6,864 nucleotides of DNA from Candidatus Hydrogenedentes bacterium UBA2224 (GCA_002348185.1 DDYW01000085.1:18274-25137); one strand, 5' to 3'; positions 1-6,791 are shown, counted from the stretch's first letter. The notes: generated by a model not told the origin, from the letters alone. Numbers and translations are program-made.

Positions 1-22
1 TCGAATCCTGCCCCCGCTACCA
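1..22 (+). tRNA. 3' end of a tRNA gene (partial, isotype not determined)
   Basis: The first 22 bases read as the end of a tRNA. They contain most of the T-loop (TCGAAT, with the first T outside the window), a T-stem 3' strand CCTGC, a 7-base acceptor 3' strand CCCCGCT, discriminator A and an encoded CCA. The missing 5' acceptor strand should read AGCGGGG, or begin with G if the first pair is a wobble. The anticodon lies outside the window, so the isotype cannot be read; an elongator Met tRNA is one possibility, not shown. A strong terminator begins 11 bases downstream. tRNA 3' ends are frequent integration sites for tyrosine-recombinase elements, which matters because the genes that follow look accessory. 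Confidence 0.85.
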
Positions 23-32
23 AGTACTTGAT

Positions 33-75
33 ATGGCTGGACTTATAGACGAACTAAGTCCAGCCATTTTGCTTT
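33..75 (+). terminator. Intrinsic terminator of the tRNA gene
   Basis: ATGGCTGGACTTA (33-45) is perfectly complementary to TAAGTCCAGCCAT (55-67), giving a 13-bp stem with a 9-base loop. It is followed directly by TTTT and then GCTTT. A stable stem with a T-rich tail just after a tRNA 3' end is the classic rho-independent terminator. The stem begins with A and ends with T, so it could in principle work in both directions. Confidence 0.85.
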
Positions 76-77
76 GG

Positions 78-114
78 GCCACATAGCTGTGTATGAATTA
101 CACAGTTATGCGGC
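78..114. repeat. Large imperfect inverted repeat (16-bp arms)
   Basis: A near-perfect palindrome. The inner arms CATAGCTGTGTA (82-93) and TACACAGTTATG (99-110) pair with one G-T wobble around the 5-base centre TGAAT. After one A/C mismatch the pairing continues with GCC (78-80) and GGC (112-114). It lies 10 bases after the terminator stem and is not followed by a T run, so it is a poor terminator. The symmetry would suit a dimeric DNA-binding protein, a recombinase site or a cruciform, but I recognise no family. It does not resemble the XerCD dif consensus. Confidence 0.7.
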
Positions 115-343
115 AAGTGCTTTTATTGCAATGTGTTACGCGAAATAAGGTTTGGGTGAAACGACCTTTGGGGTCGTGGCCCAATAACGCTCCCGACAGC
201 ACACAAAGCTACTACAGTCATAAAACATTTCTCAACAAATACTTATGTTCGCTTGTCCCAGCAAGAACCGCTCGGCCCTGATCACAGATTGCTACTTATC
301 GTGCTGAAGAGCAAGGCAAATCGCATGAAGGGGGGCTGGGATT
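115..343. other. Region without a supported gene
   Basis: The stretch is visibly more AT-rich up to about position 300 than the genes to the right. Its open frames are short: about 62 codons starting at 93, and a frame open from 253 to 594. They show no recognisable domain, lack a good ribosome binding site, and in the second case run out of frame into the SWIM gene. Apart from the hairpin at 161-177, I see no gene, RNA or clear mobile-element remnant here. Confidence 0.5.
161..177. repeat. Small hairpin
   Basis: ACGACC (161-166) pairs with GGTCGT (172-177) around TTTGG. The 6-bp stem has no T tail. It is the third inverted repeat within 150 bases of the tRNA end. Its role is unknown, and a stem this short can occur by chance. 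Confidence 0.4.
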
Positions 344-373
344 TTGACACGCTTTTCCCTGCGAGTTTAGGAT
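344..373 (+). promoter_or_regulatory. Putative sigma70-type promoter of the SWIM operon
   Basis: A perfect -35 consensus TTGACA (344-349) is followed, after an 18-base spacer, by TAGGAT (368-373), which matches the -10 consensus at four of six positions. Transcription would start near 380 and give a leader of about 155 bases before the SWIM gene. It is the only good promoter-like pair I found upstream of that gene. This is a sequence match only. Confidence 0.5.
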
Positions 374-402
374 GCCGCGCGCGGAAGAAACAAGGCCGCA
401 CG

Positions 403-423
403 GGCGGCAAACTGCGAGCCGCC
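403..423 (+). promoter_or_regulatory. Hairpin in the putative leader of the SWIM operon
   Basis: GGCGGC (403-408) pairs with GCCGCC (418-423) around a 9-base loop, a short all-GC stem. It falls inside the predicted 5' leader, about 110 bases before the start codon. The tail is AAAA rather than T, so it is not an attenuator-type terminator. It may have no function. Confidence 0.25.
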
Positions 424-522
424 AAAAGGCCCGTGAGGAATATGCCAGCCGCATGCGGAACGCCCACGTGGACGGCCAGAGCTGAAAACGTACAGCGGGG
501 AAGCGCGGATTCTGGGGCGTCT

Positions 523-527
523 GGAGG
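523..527 (+). promoter_or_regulatory. Ribosome binding site that decides the SWIM start
   Basis: GGAGG lies 8 bases before the ATG at 536 but only 2 bases before the in-frame ATG at 530. The spacing favours 536 as the true start, two codons shorter than the longest reading. The frame is open back to a stop at 434-436, with no better-placed start. Confidence 0.65.
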
Positions 528-535
528 ATATGGAC

Positions 536-2329
536 ATGGCCAGGACGAGGGATGCACTTCGACGTACGGAACTTGCTCAAGTGCTACGTCGTGAGGTGCT
601 GCGTGAATTGGCTGGCGCGCGCTCGTTTGAACGAGGGGAAGACTACTTCGAGAGCGGTTGTGTCGGGCGACTTGCGGAATATGAGGGGCGGGTGACGGCG
701 TCGGTCCAAGGAACTGAGAAGTACGTCGTCAAGCTTTGCGCTGAGAACGAACAACTACTCTTCGATTGCACGTGCCCGGTGGGTGACGGAGGGTCATTCT
801 GCAAGCACTGCGTTGCTGTGGGGTTGTCATGGCTGGCAAACCATGCATACCCCGATCATGCCAAGGCGAGTCGGAATCGGAATGAGAAGCGCCCCTTGAC
901 GATGGATGCTGTTCGCGCTTATCTCGAGGGTCTTGGCCAAGAGGCGTTGATTGAGATGTTGATGGAACGGGCGCTTGCCGATGAAGGCTTTCGCGAGCAA
1001 CTGTTCATACGGCTGGCATCGTGGAACGCAACAAATCAGAGCGGACCCCTGGATATCGGACCTTTTCTTGACGCTATTGATCGCGCGGTGGATGCGGGCT
1101 ATGTGGCGTACCGCGAAGTGCACAGCTATGCACGGGGCATTCGCGCCGCGGTTGACTCCGTAGAGAATCTCATAGAGCATGGTCGCGCCGCCGAAGCACT
1201 GCCTGTAGTTGAACACGCGCTCGACGCGGTCGAGCGGGCCTTGTCGCAGGTGGACGATTCCGACGGCTACGTCGGCGGGATTCTCGAACATGTCGCGGAC
1301 CTGCACCTTGCCGCCTGCAAGGAAGCCAAACCGGATGGAGAGAAACTCGCCGAATGGCTGTTTCGACGGGAAATGGACGATGGATACGGTTCCTTTCGAG
1401 GGTCGGTAGCGGAGTACGCTCCCATCTTGGGCAAACGAGGGTTGGCGCGCTATCGTGCGTTGGCCGAGGAAGCGTGGTCGCGCTTGCCTGCGGTGAACCC
1501 GGGTCAAAAGGACCCGTTGTCCTGGTCAGAGCGCTGGCGCATCACGGCGATAATGGAATCGCTCGCTCGGGCATCGGGTGATGTGGACGCCTTGATTGCG
1601 GTCTTGAGCCGTGACCTTTCCAACGCGTACTCGTTCCTCAAGATCGCCGAACTCTGCAAACAGCACGGGAAGCGCGATCTGGCTTTGGAATGGGCCGAGA
1701 GAGGTGTGAAGGCATTCCCGGAGCATACCGATTGGCGATTGCGCGAGTTTCTTGCCGAGGAATACCACCGAAGGAAACGGCACGACGAAGCCATGGCGCT
1801 CGTATGGAAGGAGTTCACGGAAGGACCAAGCTTGGAGACCTATCAGGCGCTCAAGAAACATGCTGACCGCGTGCAAGACGGGCCCGCGTGGCGAGAACAA
1901 GCCTTGGGCTTTGTCCGAGAGCAGATTGCACGCCAGAAGAAAGGCAGCCAAAGGCGAAGTGATCTATGGGCGTTCCGCTCTGATCATTCACTCTTGGTGG
2001 AGCTGTTCCTTTGGGAAAAAGACTCAGAATCGGGATGGCAGGAAGCGCAGGCAGGTGGCTGCGATGAGCGCCTGTGGCTGCAGCTTGCTGATCAACGGGC
2101 AAAGGATCACCCCGAAGACGCGTTGCCTATTTACCGACGCCAAATCGAACCAACCGTCAATCAGAAGAACAACGCCGCCTATGAGGAGGCAGTGAAATAT
2201 CTGCGTATTGTTCGCGACCTCATGAATCGTTTGGGTCGCTCCGGCGAGTTTGCTGCCTATCTTTCATCCATCCGCGCGGCCCACAAACCCAAGCGGAACT
2301 TCATGAGACTACTGGAACGCTTCAAGTGA
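536..2329 (+). CDS. SWIM zinc-finger protein with a TPR-like helical C-terminal region
   Basis: A 597-residue soluble protein; no signal peptide or membrane segment is visible. Residues 24-45 (SFERGEDYFESGCV region) have the form usual just before SWIM fingers. The finger follows as C78-x-C80-P ... C89-x-H91, the CxCxnCxH zinc ligand pattern, which is known in other proteins to bind DNA or partner proteins. The rest is almost wholly helical. A TPR-like repeat is seen at about 365-398 (AYSFLKIAELCKQHGKRDLA region), and further helix pairs run to the basic C-terminus. SWIM proteins with such long helical tails are widespread in bacteria but lack an assigned function. The start at 536 is chosen by the GGAGG spacing. 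The stop overlaps the start of the next gene by four bases, so the two are probably translationally coupled. The SWIM assignment is strong; any biological role, such as nucleic-acid binding or scaffolding beside the primase-helicase, is inference. Confidence 0.88.
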   Translation: MARTRDALRRTELAQVLRREVLRELAGARSFERGEDYFESGCVGRLAEYEGRVTASVQGTEKYVVKLCAENEQLLFDCTCPVGDGGSFCKHCVAVGLSWLANHAYPDHAKASRNRNEKRPLTMDAVRAYLEGLGQEALIEMLMERALADEGFREQLFIRLASWNATNQSGPLDIGPFLDAIDRAVDAGYVAYREVHSYARGIRAAVDSVENLIEHGRAAEALPVVEHALDAVERALSQVDDSDGYVGGILEHVADLHLAACKEAKPDGEKLAEWLFRREMDDGYGSFRGSVAEYAPILGKRGLARYRALAEEAWSRLPAVNPGQKDPLSWSERWRITAIMESLARASGDVDALIAVLSRDLSNAYSFLKIAELCKQHGKRDLALEWAERGVKAFPEHTDWRLREFLAEEYHRRKRHDEAMALVWKEFTEGPSLETYQALKKHADRVQDGPAWREQALGFVREQIARQKKGSQRRSDLWAFRSDHSLLVELFLWEKDSESGWQEAQAGGCDERLWLQLADQRAKDHPEDALPIYRRQIEPTVNQKNNAAYEEAVKYLRIVRDLMNRLGRSGEFAAYLSSIRAAHKPKRNFMRLLERFK

Positions 2330-2667
2330 AGAAAGCAGCAAAGTTCACCGGGATGTTCCGCATCGTTGAGACGGACCAATGGGACGAAGATTTCCTCAAT
2401 CTTGTCACCCAAGCCTACATGCAGATCTATCCCGACGGAAGCGGACGGTTTCAGTTTGGAGCTGTGGACGGCTCCATGGACTGCTATTGGACCGAGCGCG
2501 ACGGAAGACGGACGCTGGAGTTCTCCTGGGAAGGCTTCGACGAATGTGATCCCGTGAGCGGCCGCGGCTGGGCGGTGTTGGACGGGGACACGCTGAAGGG
2601 ACACCTCTATTTCCACATGGGCGATGACTCGGGCTTCGTGGCTAAACGTGCAAAGCTCGAGCATTGA
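2326..2667 (+). CDS. Small conserved-type protein of unknown function, coupled to the SWIM gene
   Basis: A 113-residue acidic, soluble protein beginning with GTG inside the GTGA overlap with the SWIM stop codon, the usual signature of translational coupling. The sequence alternates short strands with turns: FTGMFRIVE near the start, then GSGRFQFGAVDGSMDC, LEFSWEGFDECDPVSGRGWA and LKGHLYFHMGDDSGFVAKRA. This suggests a small all-beta barrel or sandwich. From memory, proteins with the DP.SGRGWA and H.GDDS.F signatures occur as hypothetical proteins next to SWIM genes, but I cannot give a family name. There is no catalytic motif I trust, no transmembrane segment and no signal peptide. Its stop codon (2665-2667) abuts the stop of the convergent primase-helicase gene. 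It is probably a partner of the SWIM protein; function unknown. Confidence 0.85.
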   Translation: MKKAAKFTGMFRIVETDQWDEDFLNLVTQAYMQIYPDGSGRFQFGAVDGSMDCYWTERDGRRTLEFSWEGFDECDPVSGRGWAVLDGDTLKGHLYFHMGDDSGFVAKRAKLEH

Positions 2668-5205
2668 CTACGTCTCTTGACCCGGGTTCATGCCGAGTTC
2701 AAGCCGGTCTTCCGTCACATAGCCCATGGCGCGGTAGCCCTTGAGCCGCTTGGCAAACATACGCATCAGCACGGGCACCTGCCGGTCAACGTAGTCATAC
2801 ACGCGCACCTCGTGTTTGCCAGCGCGAGCGCGGTGCAGCCGGCCGACGTACTGCTGAAGCGTCCCACGCCATGAGATGGGCATCCCCAGAAAGAGCGTAT
2901 CGAGCCGGGCGTCGTCAAAACCTTCACCGGCATAGCGACCGGTCGCCAGAATCACGCGGTTCTCACGTGAAGAGACAGCGTTGATCTGCTCGATCACGGC
3001 GCCCCTCTGCTTCTTGCCCATACCTCCGCGCATGACGATGACATGCTGGACGGTTCTCCGCAGCTTTGCTGCCAGGTATTCAAGGTGGTCAGTTCTCTCG
3101 GTCAGAACCAGAGGACACCGTGCGCATTCCAGAGCCTCATTGATGTCATGCAAAATGAGGTCGTTTCTGTCCGTATCGTTGGCGAGCGCCGTATAGAGAT
3201 CCTGAATCGCCAACTCCGAGCCTTGATCGGGCAACGCAAACGCAGTGCTCCGCAGAACCACCACCTGACGAAATGACTGTCGATCAGTCACTTCTTTGGG
3301 CCTGATGCGAACGCGAATGGGACCGCATTGCATAATGATGATGGGATGGTGTCCATCTTTGCGGATTGGAGTGGCCGTGAGACCCAGCACGTACTTTGCC
3401 TTGGCCTGTCGGATGACCCGTTCAAACGTAAACGCGGGAATGTGATGGCACTCATCTACGATGACATGACCGTAATCAGCAATGACGTCGTTGACTTCAC
3501 CTTTCCGGCAGAGGCTTTGGATCAGGGCCACATCCACCATACCGCTGATTTTCCTGCTCTCCCCGCTGAATGTCCCTATCTCGCTGGCGGGCATGGCAAG
3601 AAACGAGGCCAGCCGCTCGCGCCACTGGTCGAGCAGCGACCTCCGATGTACCAGGATAATTGTGTTGGTCTTACGTTCAGCGATGAGTCGGGCTGCGATC
3701 ACGGTCTTACCAAAGCCCGTTGGCGCGACCAGGACGCCAGTGTCAAATCGCAGCACGTCGCGGACGGCGTTCTCCTGTTCGGTGTGGAGTGTACCTTGGA
3801 ACTCGAAAGCGGTCGGAATTCCCGCAAAGCGTTCGTCCTGCGACGCGAGCAGGATCCCATGTGAAGCGAGAAAGCACTCCAGAACGTCCAGGCACCCTCG
3901 TGGCAGGGCAATGTGCCTCGGGAATTCCTCGGCACAGCCAATAACGCGCGGCTTTCCAAAGGTCGAAAGACGCATCGCCTGTGCGCCGTAGAACTCCGGG
4001 TTCTGAAAGGCCGCAAGCCGGACCAGCCGGTTCATCAGTTGCGGCGACAGCCCGTCCTTCTCAACATACAGCAGATTCCCGACGACAACCCGAATCGCCT
4101 TGGGCAATGGTCCTTGGAGTGGCTTCTCTGCGCGCTTCTTCGATGGAGGAAGTGTCCAGGGATCCCCATCTTCCGATTCGTCTGTTGTGCTGAGCCGGAC
4201 ACCGATCACTTGGCCACGGCGTGACGCGTCGGCCACGATGCGCTCTGCGCATGAACGCGGCACGCGCCTCACAGAGGCGAGGAACTGCCACTGTTTTGGA
4301 TACGGTGTGAAGTCCTCACCAAGGAATAAGCTGTTGCCCTGTTTCGCAGGTACGCCCTGCAGCGGTAATGCGATCAGATTGCCGAACCCGCCCTTGGGCA
4401 TCGTGTCTTGGTTTGGAAAGAAACGGTCGTAGGAGTCCAATCCCATCGTATGGCGCCGGTCCATGGCGCGTGTCAATATCGCGCTCCCCAGCTTTCGGGC
4501 AAGCGCCGCAGGGACCGCTTCCTCGAAGAAGATCCATACGTGTCCTCCCCCTCCTGAACGTGATCGCTCCAAACTGGCTGACAAGTCGAGATCGCTGCAG
4601 GCATCAAGGAAAGCGCGTACATCGTCGTGCCACCCCTCCTTGTCGAAATCGGCGGCGAGAAACCAGCATGTCTCATCCTGAAGGAGCGGGTAGATTCCCA
4701 GGGTGTGCTTGCCGAGTACGTGGTCACGAATCACTTCATCGGAAATCGGAAGGTATTTGCCGTTGCCACACTTCGCGCACGGTTTATGGCAGAGAAGGGG
4801 GTCCCATTCGTGTGCGCATGTCGGCGAATAGCCCGACTTGCCCCTCCTGCTTTCCCATCGGACCGCGTACACGTCCTCGCGGCCACGGAACAGCGAGCGG
4901 AAAAGGGCGATCTTCTCCTTTTGAGAGGCCGTGCTATTCTCAGCCGCGACTGACGATGGTTCTGACGACTCGCGGCACGTCGCAGGAAGAATGCGCGGCG
5001 TCGACGGTTCCGATATTCGTTGTTTGGGGGAGGTATCCTTGTCCTCGGGTTCTACTGTAGCCGTCCTTAGCGAGGATGCGGGCCGAAGAGCAAACGACTC
5101 CAAGAGAGCCTTGAGGCGGCGGTTTTCAGCTCTCAGACGCACATTTTCCTTGCGCGTCTGGTGAAGTTCGTTCTCGTCGTTCTCTGTTCCGCGACTCTTT
5201 GCCAT
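2668..5205 (-). CDS. TOTE-type AEP primase fused to an XPB-like SF2 helicase
   Basis: An 845-residue protein, numbered from the ATG at 5205. Residues 6-40 form a charged leucine-rich coiled coil (ENVRLRAENRRLKALL), followed by a linker to about 95. The AEP primase domain spans about 97-330. It has a Cys cluster C130, C139, C143, C146; the catalytic-type acidic pair D186-F-D188; the SRSGGGGH motif ending at H222; and a YDRFFPNQD / GNLIALPLQ stretch (259-282) typical of primases in TOTE conflict systems. The helicase spans about 470-825: Walker A APTGFGKT (494-501), DECH (584-587), LTATP (609-613), motif V ATGRYAGEGFD (754-764) and motif VI QQYVGRLHR (784-792). All key motifs look intact. Family knowledge: such proteins are predicted anti-invader nucleic-acid processing machines. 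I see no separate nuclease domain. An alternative TTG start at 5217 adds four residues but would leave almost no leader after the putative promoter. Generic annotation might call it a DEAD/DEAH helicase. Confidence 0.92.
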   Translation of the reverse strand: MAKSRGTENDENELHQTRKENVRLRAENRRLKALLESFALRPASSLRTATVEPEDKDTSPKQRISEPSTPRILPATCRESSEPSSVAAENSTASQKEKIALFRSLFRGREDVYAVRWESRRGKSGYSPTCAHEWDPLLCHKPCAKCGNGKYLPISDEVIRDHVLGKHTLGIYPLLQDETCWFLAADFDKEGWHDDVRAFLDACSDLDLSASLERSRSGGGGHVWIFFEEAVPAALARKLGSAILTRAMDRRHTMGLDSYDRFFPNQDTMPKGGFGNLIALPLQGVPAKQGNSLFLGEDFTPYPKQWQFLASVRRVPRSCAERIVADASRRGQVIGVRLSTTDESEDGDPWTLPPSKKRAEKPLQGPLPKAIRVVVGNLLYVEKDGLSPQLMNRLVRLAAFQNPEFYGAQAMRLSTFGKPRVIGCAEEFPRHIALPRGCLDVLECFLASHGILLASQDERFAGIPTAFEFQGTLHTEQENAVRDVLRFDTGVLVAPTGFGKTVIAARLIAERKTNTIILVHRRSLLDQWRERLASFLAMPASEIGTFSGESRKISGMVDVALIQSLCRKGEVNDVIADYGHVIVDECHHIPAFTFERVIRQAKAKYVLGLTATPIRKDGHHPIIIMQCGPIRVRIRPKEVTDRQSFRQVVVLRSTAFALPDQGSELAIQDLYTALANDTDRNDLILHDINEALECARCPLVLTERTDHLEYLAAKLRRTVQHVIVMRGGMGKKQRGAVIEQINAVSSRENRVILATGRYAGEGFDDARLDTLFLGMPISWRGTLQQYVGRLHRARAGKHEVRVYDYVDRQVPVLMRMFAKRLKGYRAMGYVTEDRLELGMNPGQET

Positions 5206-5232
5206 TTCCCGTTTCAACCTCGTTACGCGGCA

Positions 5233-5241
5233 ATTCTACCA
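5233..5241 (-). promoter_or_regulatory. Putative extended -10 promoter of the primase-helicase
   Basis: Read on the - strand, TGGTAGAAT matches the extended -10 form TGnTATAAT with a single mismatch in the hexamer. No good -35 box lies at the right distance, which extended -10 promoters can tolerate. Transcription would begin near 5226, leaving about 20 bases before the ATG at 5205 but only about 9 before the TTG at 5217. This supports the ATG. Sequence match only. Confidence 0.4.
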
Positions 5242-5306
5242 GAGTTTGCCAAGGCACGAGGACAAGCCAGTTCAAGTGCCGGGTGAATTTGCCCTGCCAT
5301 ATAGCC

Positions 5307-5312
5307 CATAAT
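5307..5312 (+). promoter_or_regulatory. Possible -10 box for the AlbA_2 gene
   Basis: CATAAT matches the -10 consensus at five of six positions and lies 34 bases before the GTG start. The bases at -35 (around 5284-5289, TGAATT) are a poor match. It is a weak candidate. The + and - strand promoters would then sit about 70 bases apart, close enough for shared control by one regulator. Confidence 0.25.
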
Positions 5313-5330
5313 GAAGTGAGTTCGAGGAAG

Positions 5331-5337
5331 GGAGGAG
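5331..5337 (+). promoter_or_regulatory. Ribosome binding site that decides the AlbA_2 start
   Basis: GGAGGAG ends 8 bases before the GTG at 5346. This fixes the start there. The open frame extends upstream to about 5199, but that part overlaps the start of the divergent primase-helicase gene and has no family-like sequence. Confidence 0.7.
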
Positions 5338-5345
5338 ACTTTTCT

Positions 5346-6705
5346 GTGATTGAGAGGTTTCTCGCGAGGAATGAGGGCAAAACGCTTGAGTTCAAAGAGA
5401 ACTGTCGCCCCCTTCACGCCATTGTCAGGACTGTGGTGGCGTTTGCCAACACGGCGGGCGGGTCCATTGTCATCGGGGTGAAGGACAAGACGAGAGACGT
5501 TGTAGGGATCCCTGAGCCGCTGGCTGAAGAAGAACGATTGGCCAATGCTTTCGCCGACAGCGTTTCACCCCTCCTGATCCCGGACATCCAAATCCACGCC
5601 TGGCGGAATCGCCAGTTGATCGTTGTCGTCGTCCCGCATTCGGTGGGCCCCTACTATGTTCGTTCTGAAGGACCCAACTCCGGTGTGTACGTCCGGCTTG
5701 GCTCGACCAATCGCTCTGCAGGGCCAGAGTTGATCGCGGAGATCCGACGCCTGGCCCGAAACACCTTTTTGATGAGCAACCGTGCTCAGAAATCAACTCG
5801 GAAGACATTGACTTCCGAGCAGCTTCCGAGCTCTTTGCGCAAGTTTCTCGCCCCCTCACGCTGCCAAAGCGGCGCTCTTTGGGGCTCCTCGTAGCCCAAG
5901 GAGGACGCGAGGTTCCCTCTAACGGTGCGGTGCTTCTATTTGGCCGGACGCGGAGCAATGTGTTTCCCAACGCGACAGTCCGCTGTGCGCGATTCCTCGG
6001 CTCGGATACGGCTCGGTTTCTAGATCAGAGCGAGATTGATGAATACCTTCCGAATACGGCTGACCAAGCGGTCGCGTTTATCGAGCGCCACACGCGCCAA
6101 GGGCTCGAGATCGGGCGTGTCCGAAATCGCAAGCTCCCCGAATACCCAGTTGAGGCGGTGCGTGAGGCCGTCATCAACGCCATTGTACACGCCGACTACA
6201 GCCTAGGGGGTGCGGGCACGCGAATAGCTGTTTTTGACGACCGTATCGAGATCACCAACCCTGGACTGCTGCCTTTGGGTTGACCTTGGAAGCTGCGGTA
6301 TCTGGCGTGTCTCGTCTGCGAAATCGGGTGATCGGCCGAGTATTTCCGGAACTTGGATTGATCGAGCAATGGGGTTCTGGGATGGGCCGCATGATGGCCG
6401 CCTGCTCAGGGTCCGGTCTGCCAATGCCCAAGTTTGAGGAACTTGGCGCAAACTTCAGGACGACCTTGTTCGGCGAGAAGATTTCCCGGCCCAAGGAACC
6501 CGAATGGCAAGTCCAATTGCTCGAGTACCTAAGCCGAGAAGGCGAGGTTTCGACAGCTGCGGCCGCGCGGCTATGGAGGACGTCGGATAGGACGGCCAGG
6601 ACTCGGCTGCGGCAGTTGGTTGTTGCCGGGGTACTGGGGGAGGTCGGCCAAGGCCCCCGCGACCCGCATCGATCTTATGTCTTGAAAGTCAGCAACAACG
6701 GCTGA
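5346..6705 (+). pseudogene. AlbA_2 (Schlafen/RecG-like) ATP-binding transcriptional regulator, two frameshifts
   Basis: The gene is spread over three frames that join into one 453-residue protein if one T is restored at each of two places. Part 1 (5346-5770) is the AlbA_2 domain, residues about 10-138, with LEFKE, AFANTAGGSIVIGV and GVYVRLGSTNR. Part 2 (5771-6280) holds a GAVLLFG stretch and the start of a GHKL-type ATPase domain: REAVINAIVHADYS (N278, H282, D284) and VFDDRIEITNPG. Part 3 (6280-6705) continues it with RLRNRVI and EQWGSGMGRM, then a winged helix-turn-helix at about 384-449. The first break is at TTTTT (5766-5770), where a sixth T would give NTFFDEQP, the family form; the second is at 6280-6281 (GGT TGA, where one more T gives GLTLE). 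Without correction, translation yields a 182-residue AlbA_2 protein with about 41 out-of-frame residues, ending at 5894. Homologues are usually DNA-binding regulators. It is either a true pseudogene or an assembly error; programmed shifting at both sites is less likely. Confidence 0.85.
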
Positions 6706-6762
6706 GCGCTGATTACCGATGTGCCGAGGCTCGAAGCCGTATGATAATGATAGTCTGCGCGT

Positions 6763-6784
6763 GCTACTCAAATTGGTACTCAAA
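6763..6784. repeat. Tandem pair of 10-base direct repeats
   Basis: GCTACTCAAA (6763-6772) and GGTACTCAAA (6775-6784) differ at one base and repeat with a 12-base period, close to one helical turn. Same-face repeats like this suit a protein that binds several adjacent sites, such as an integrase at arm-type sites or a repressor. No gene in the window identifies the binder. Confidence 0.5.
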
Positions 6785-6791
6785 AAGCGGT

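Noticed and set aside
253..594. Open frame of 113 codons overlapping the start of the SWIM gene
   Set aside because: It has no recognisable domain or good ribosome binding site, is rich in Gly, Ala and Arg, and overlaps the well-supported SWIM start out of frame.
827..1507. 226-codon open frame on the - strand inside the SWIM gene
   Set aside because: It is antisense to a well-supported gene, has no family-like motifs, and is the kind of shadow expected in GC-rich coding DNA.
3328..3864. 178-codon open frame on the + strand opposite the helicase motifs
   Set aside because: It is a mirror of the conserved Walker A and DECH region on the other strand; no domain is seen.
4368..5060. 230-codon open frame on the + strand inside the primase-helicase gene
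   Set aside because: It lies opposite the conserved AEP domain, is low-complexity and Arg/Pro-rich, and matches no family.
5199..5345. Longer N-terminus for the AlbA_2 protein
   Set aside because: The extra residues are not family-like, overlap the divergent gene's start and lack a ribosome binding site. GTG at 5346 has GGAGGAG at ideal distance.
1..6780. Possible attL/attR pair: the tRNA end (GCTACCAAGTACT) resembles GCTACTCAAATTGGTACT at 6763-6780
   Set aside because: The likeness is gapped and short; there is no continuous identity of the length expected for an attachment-site duplication.
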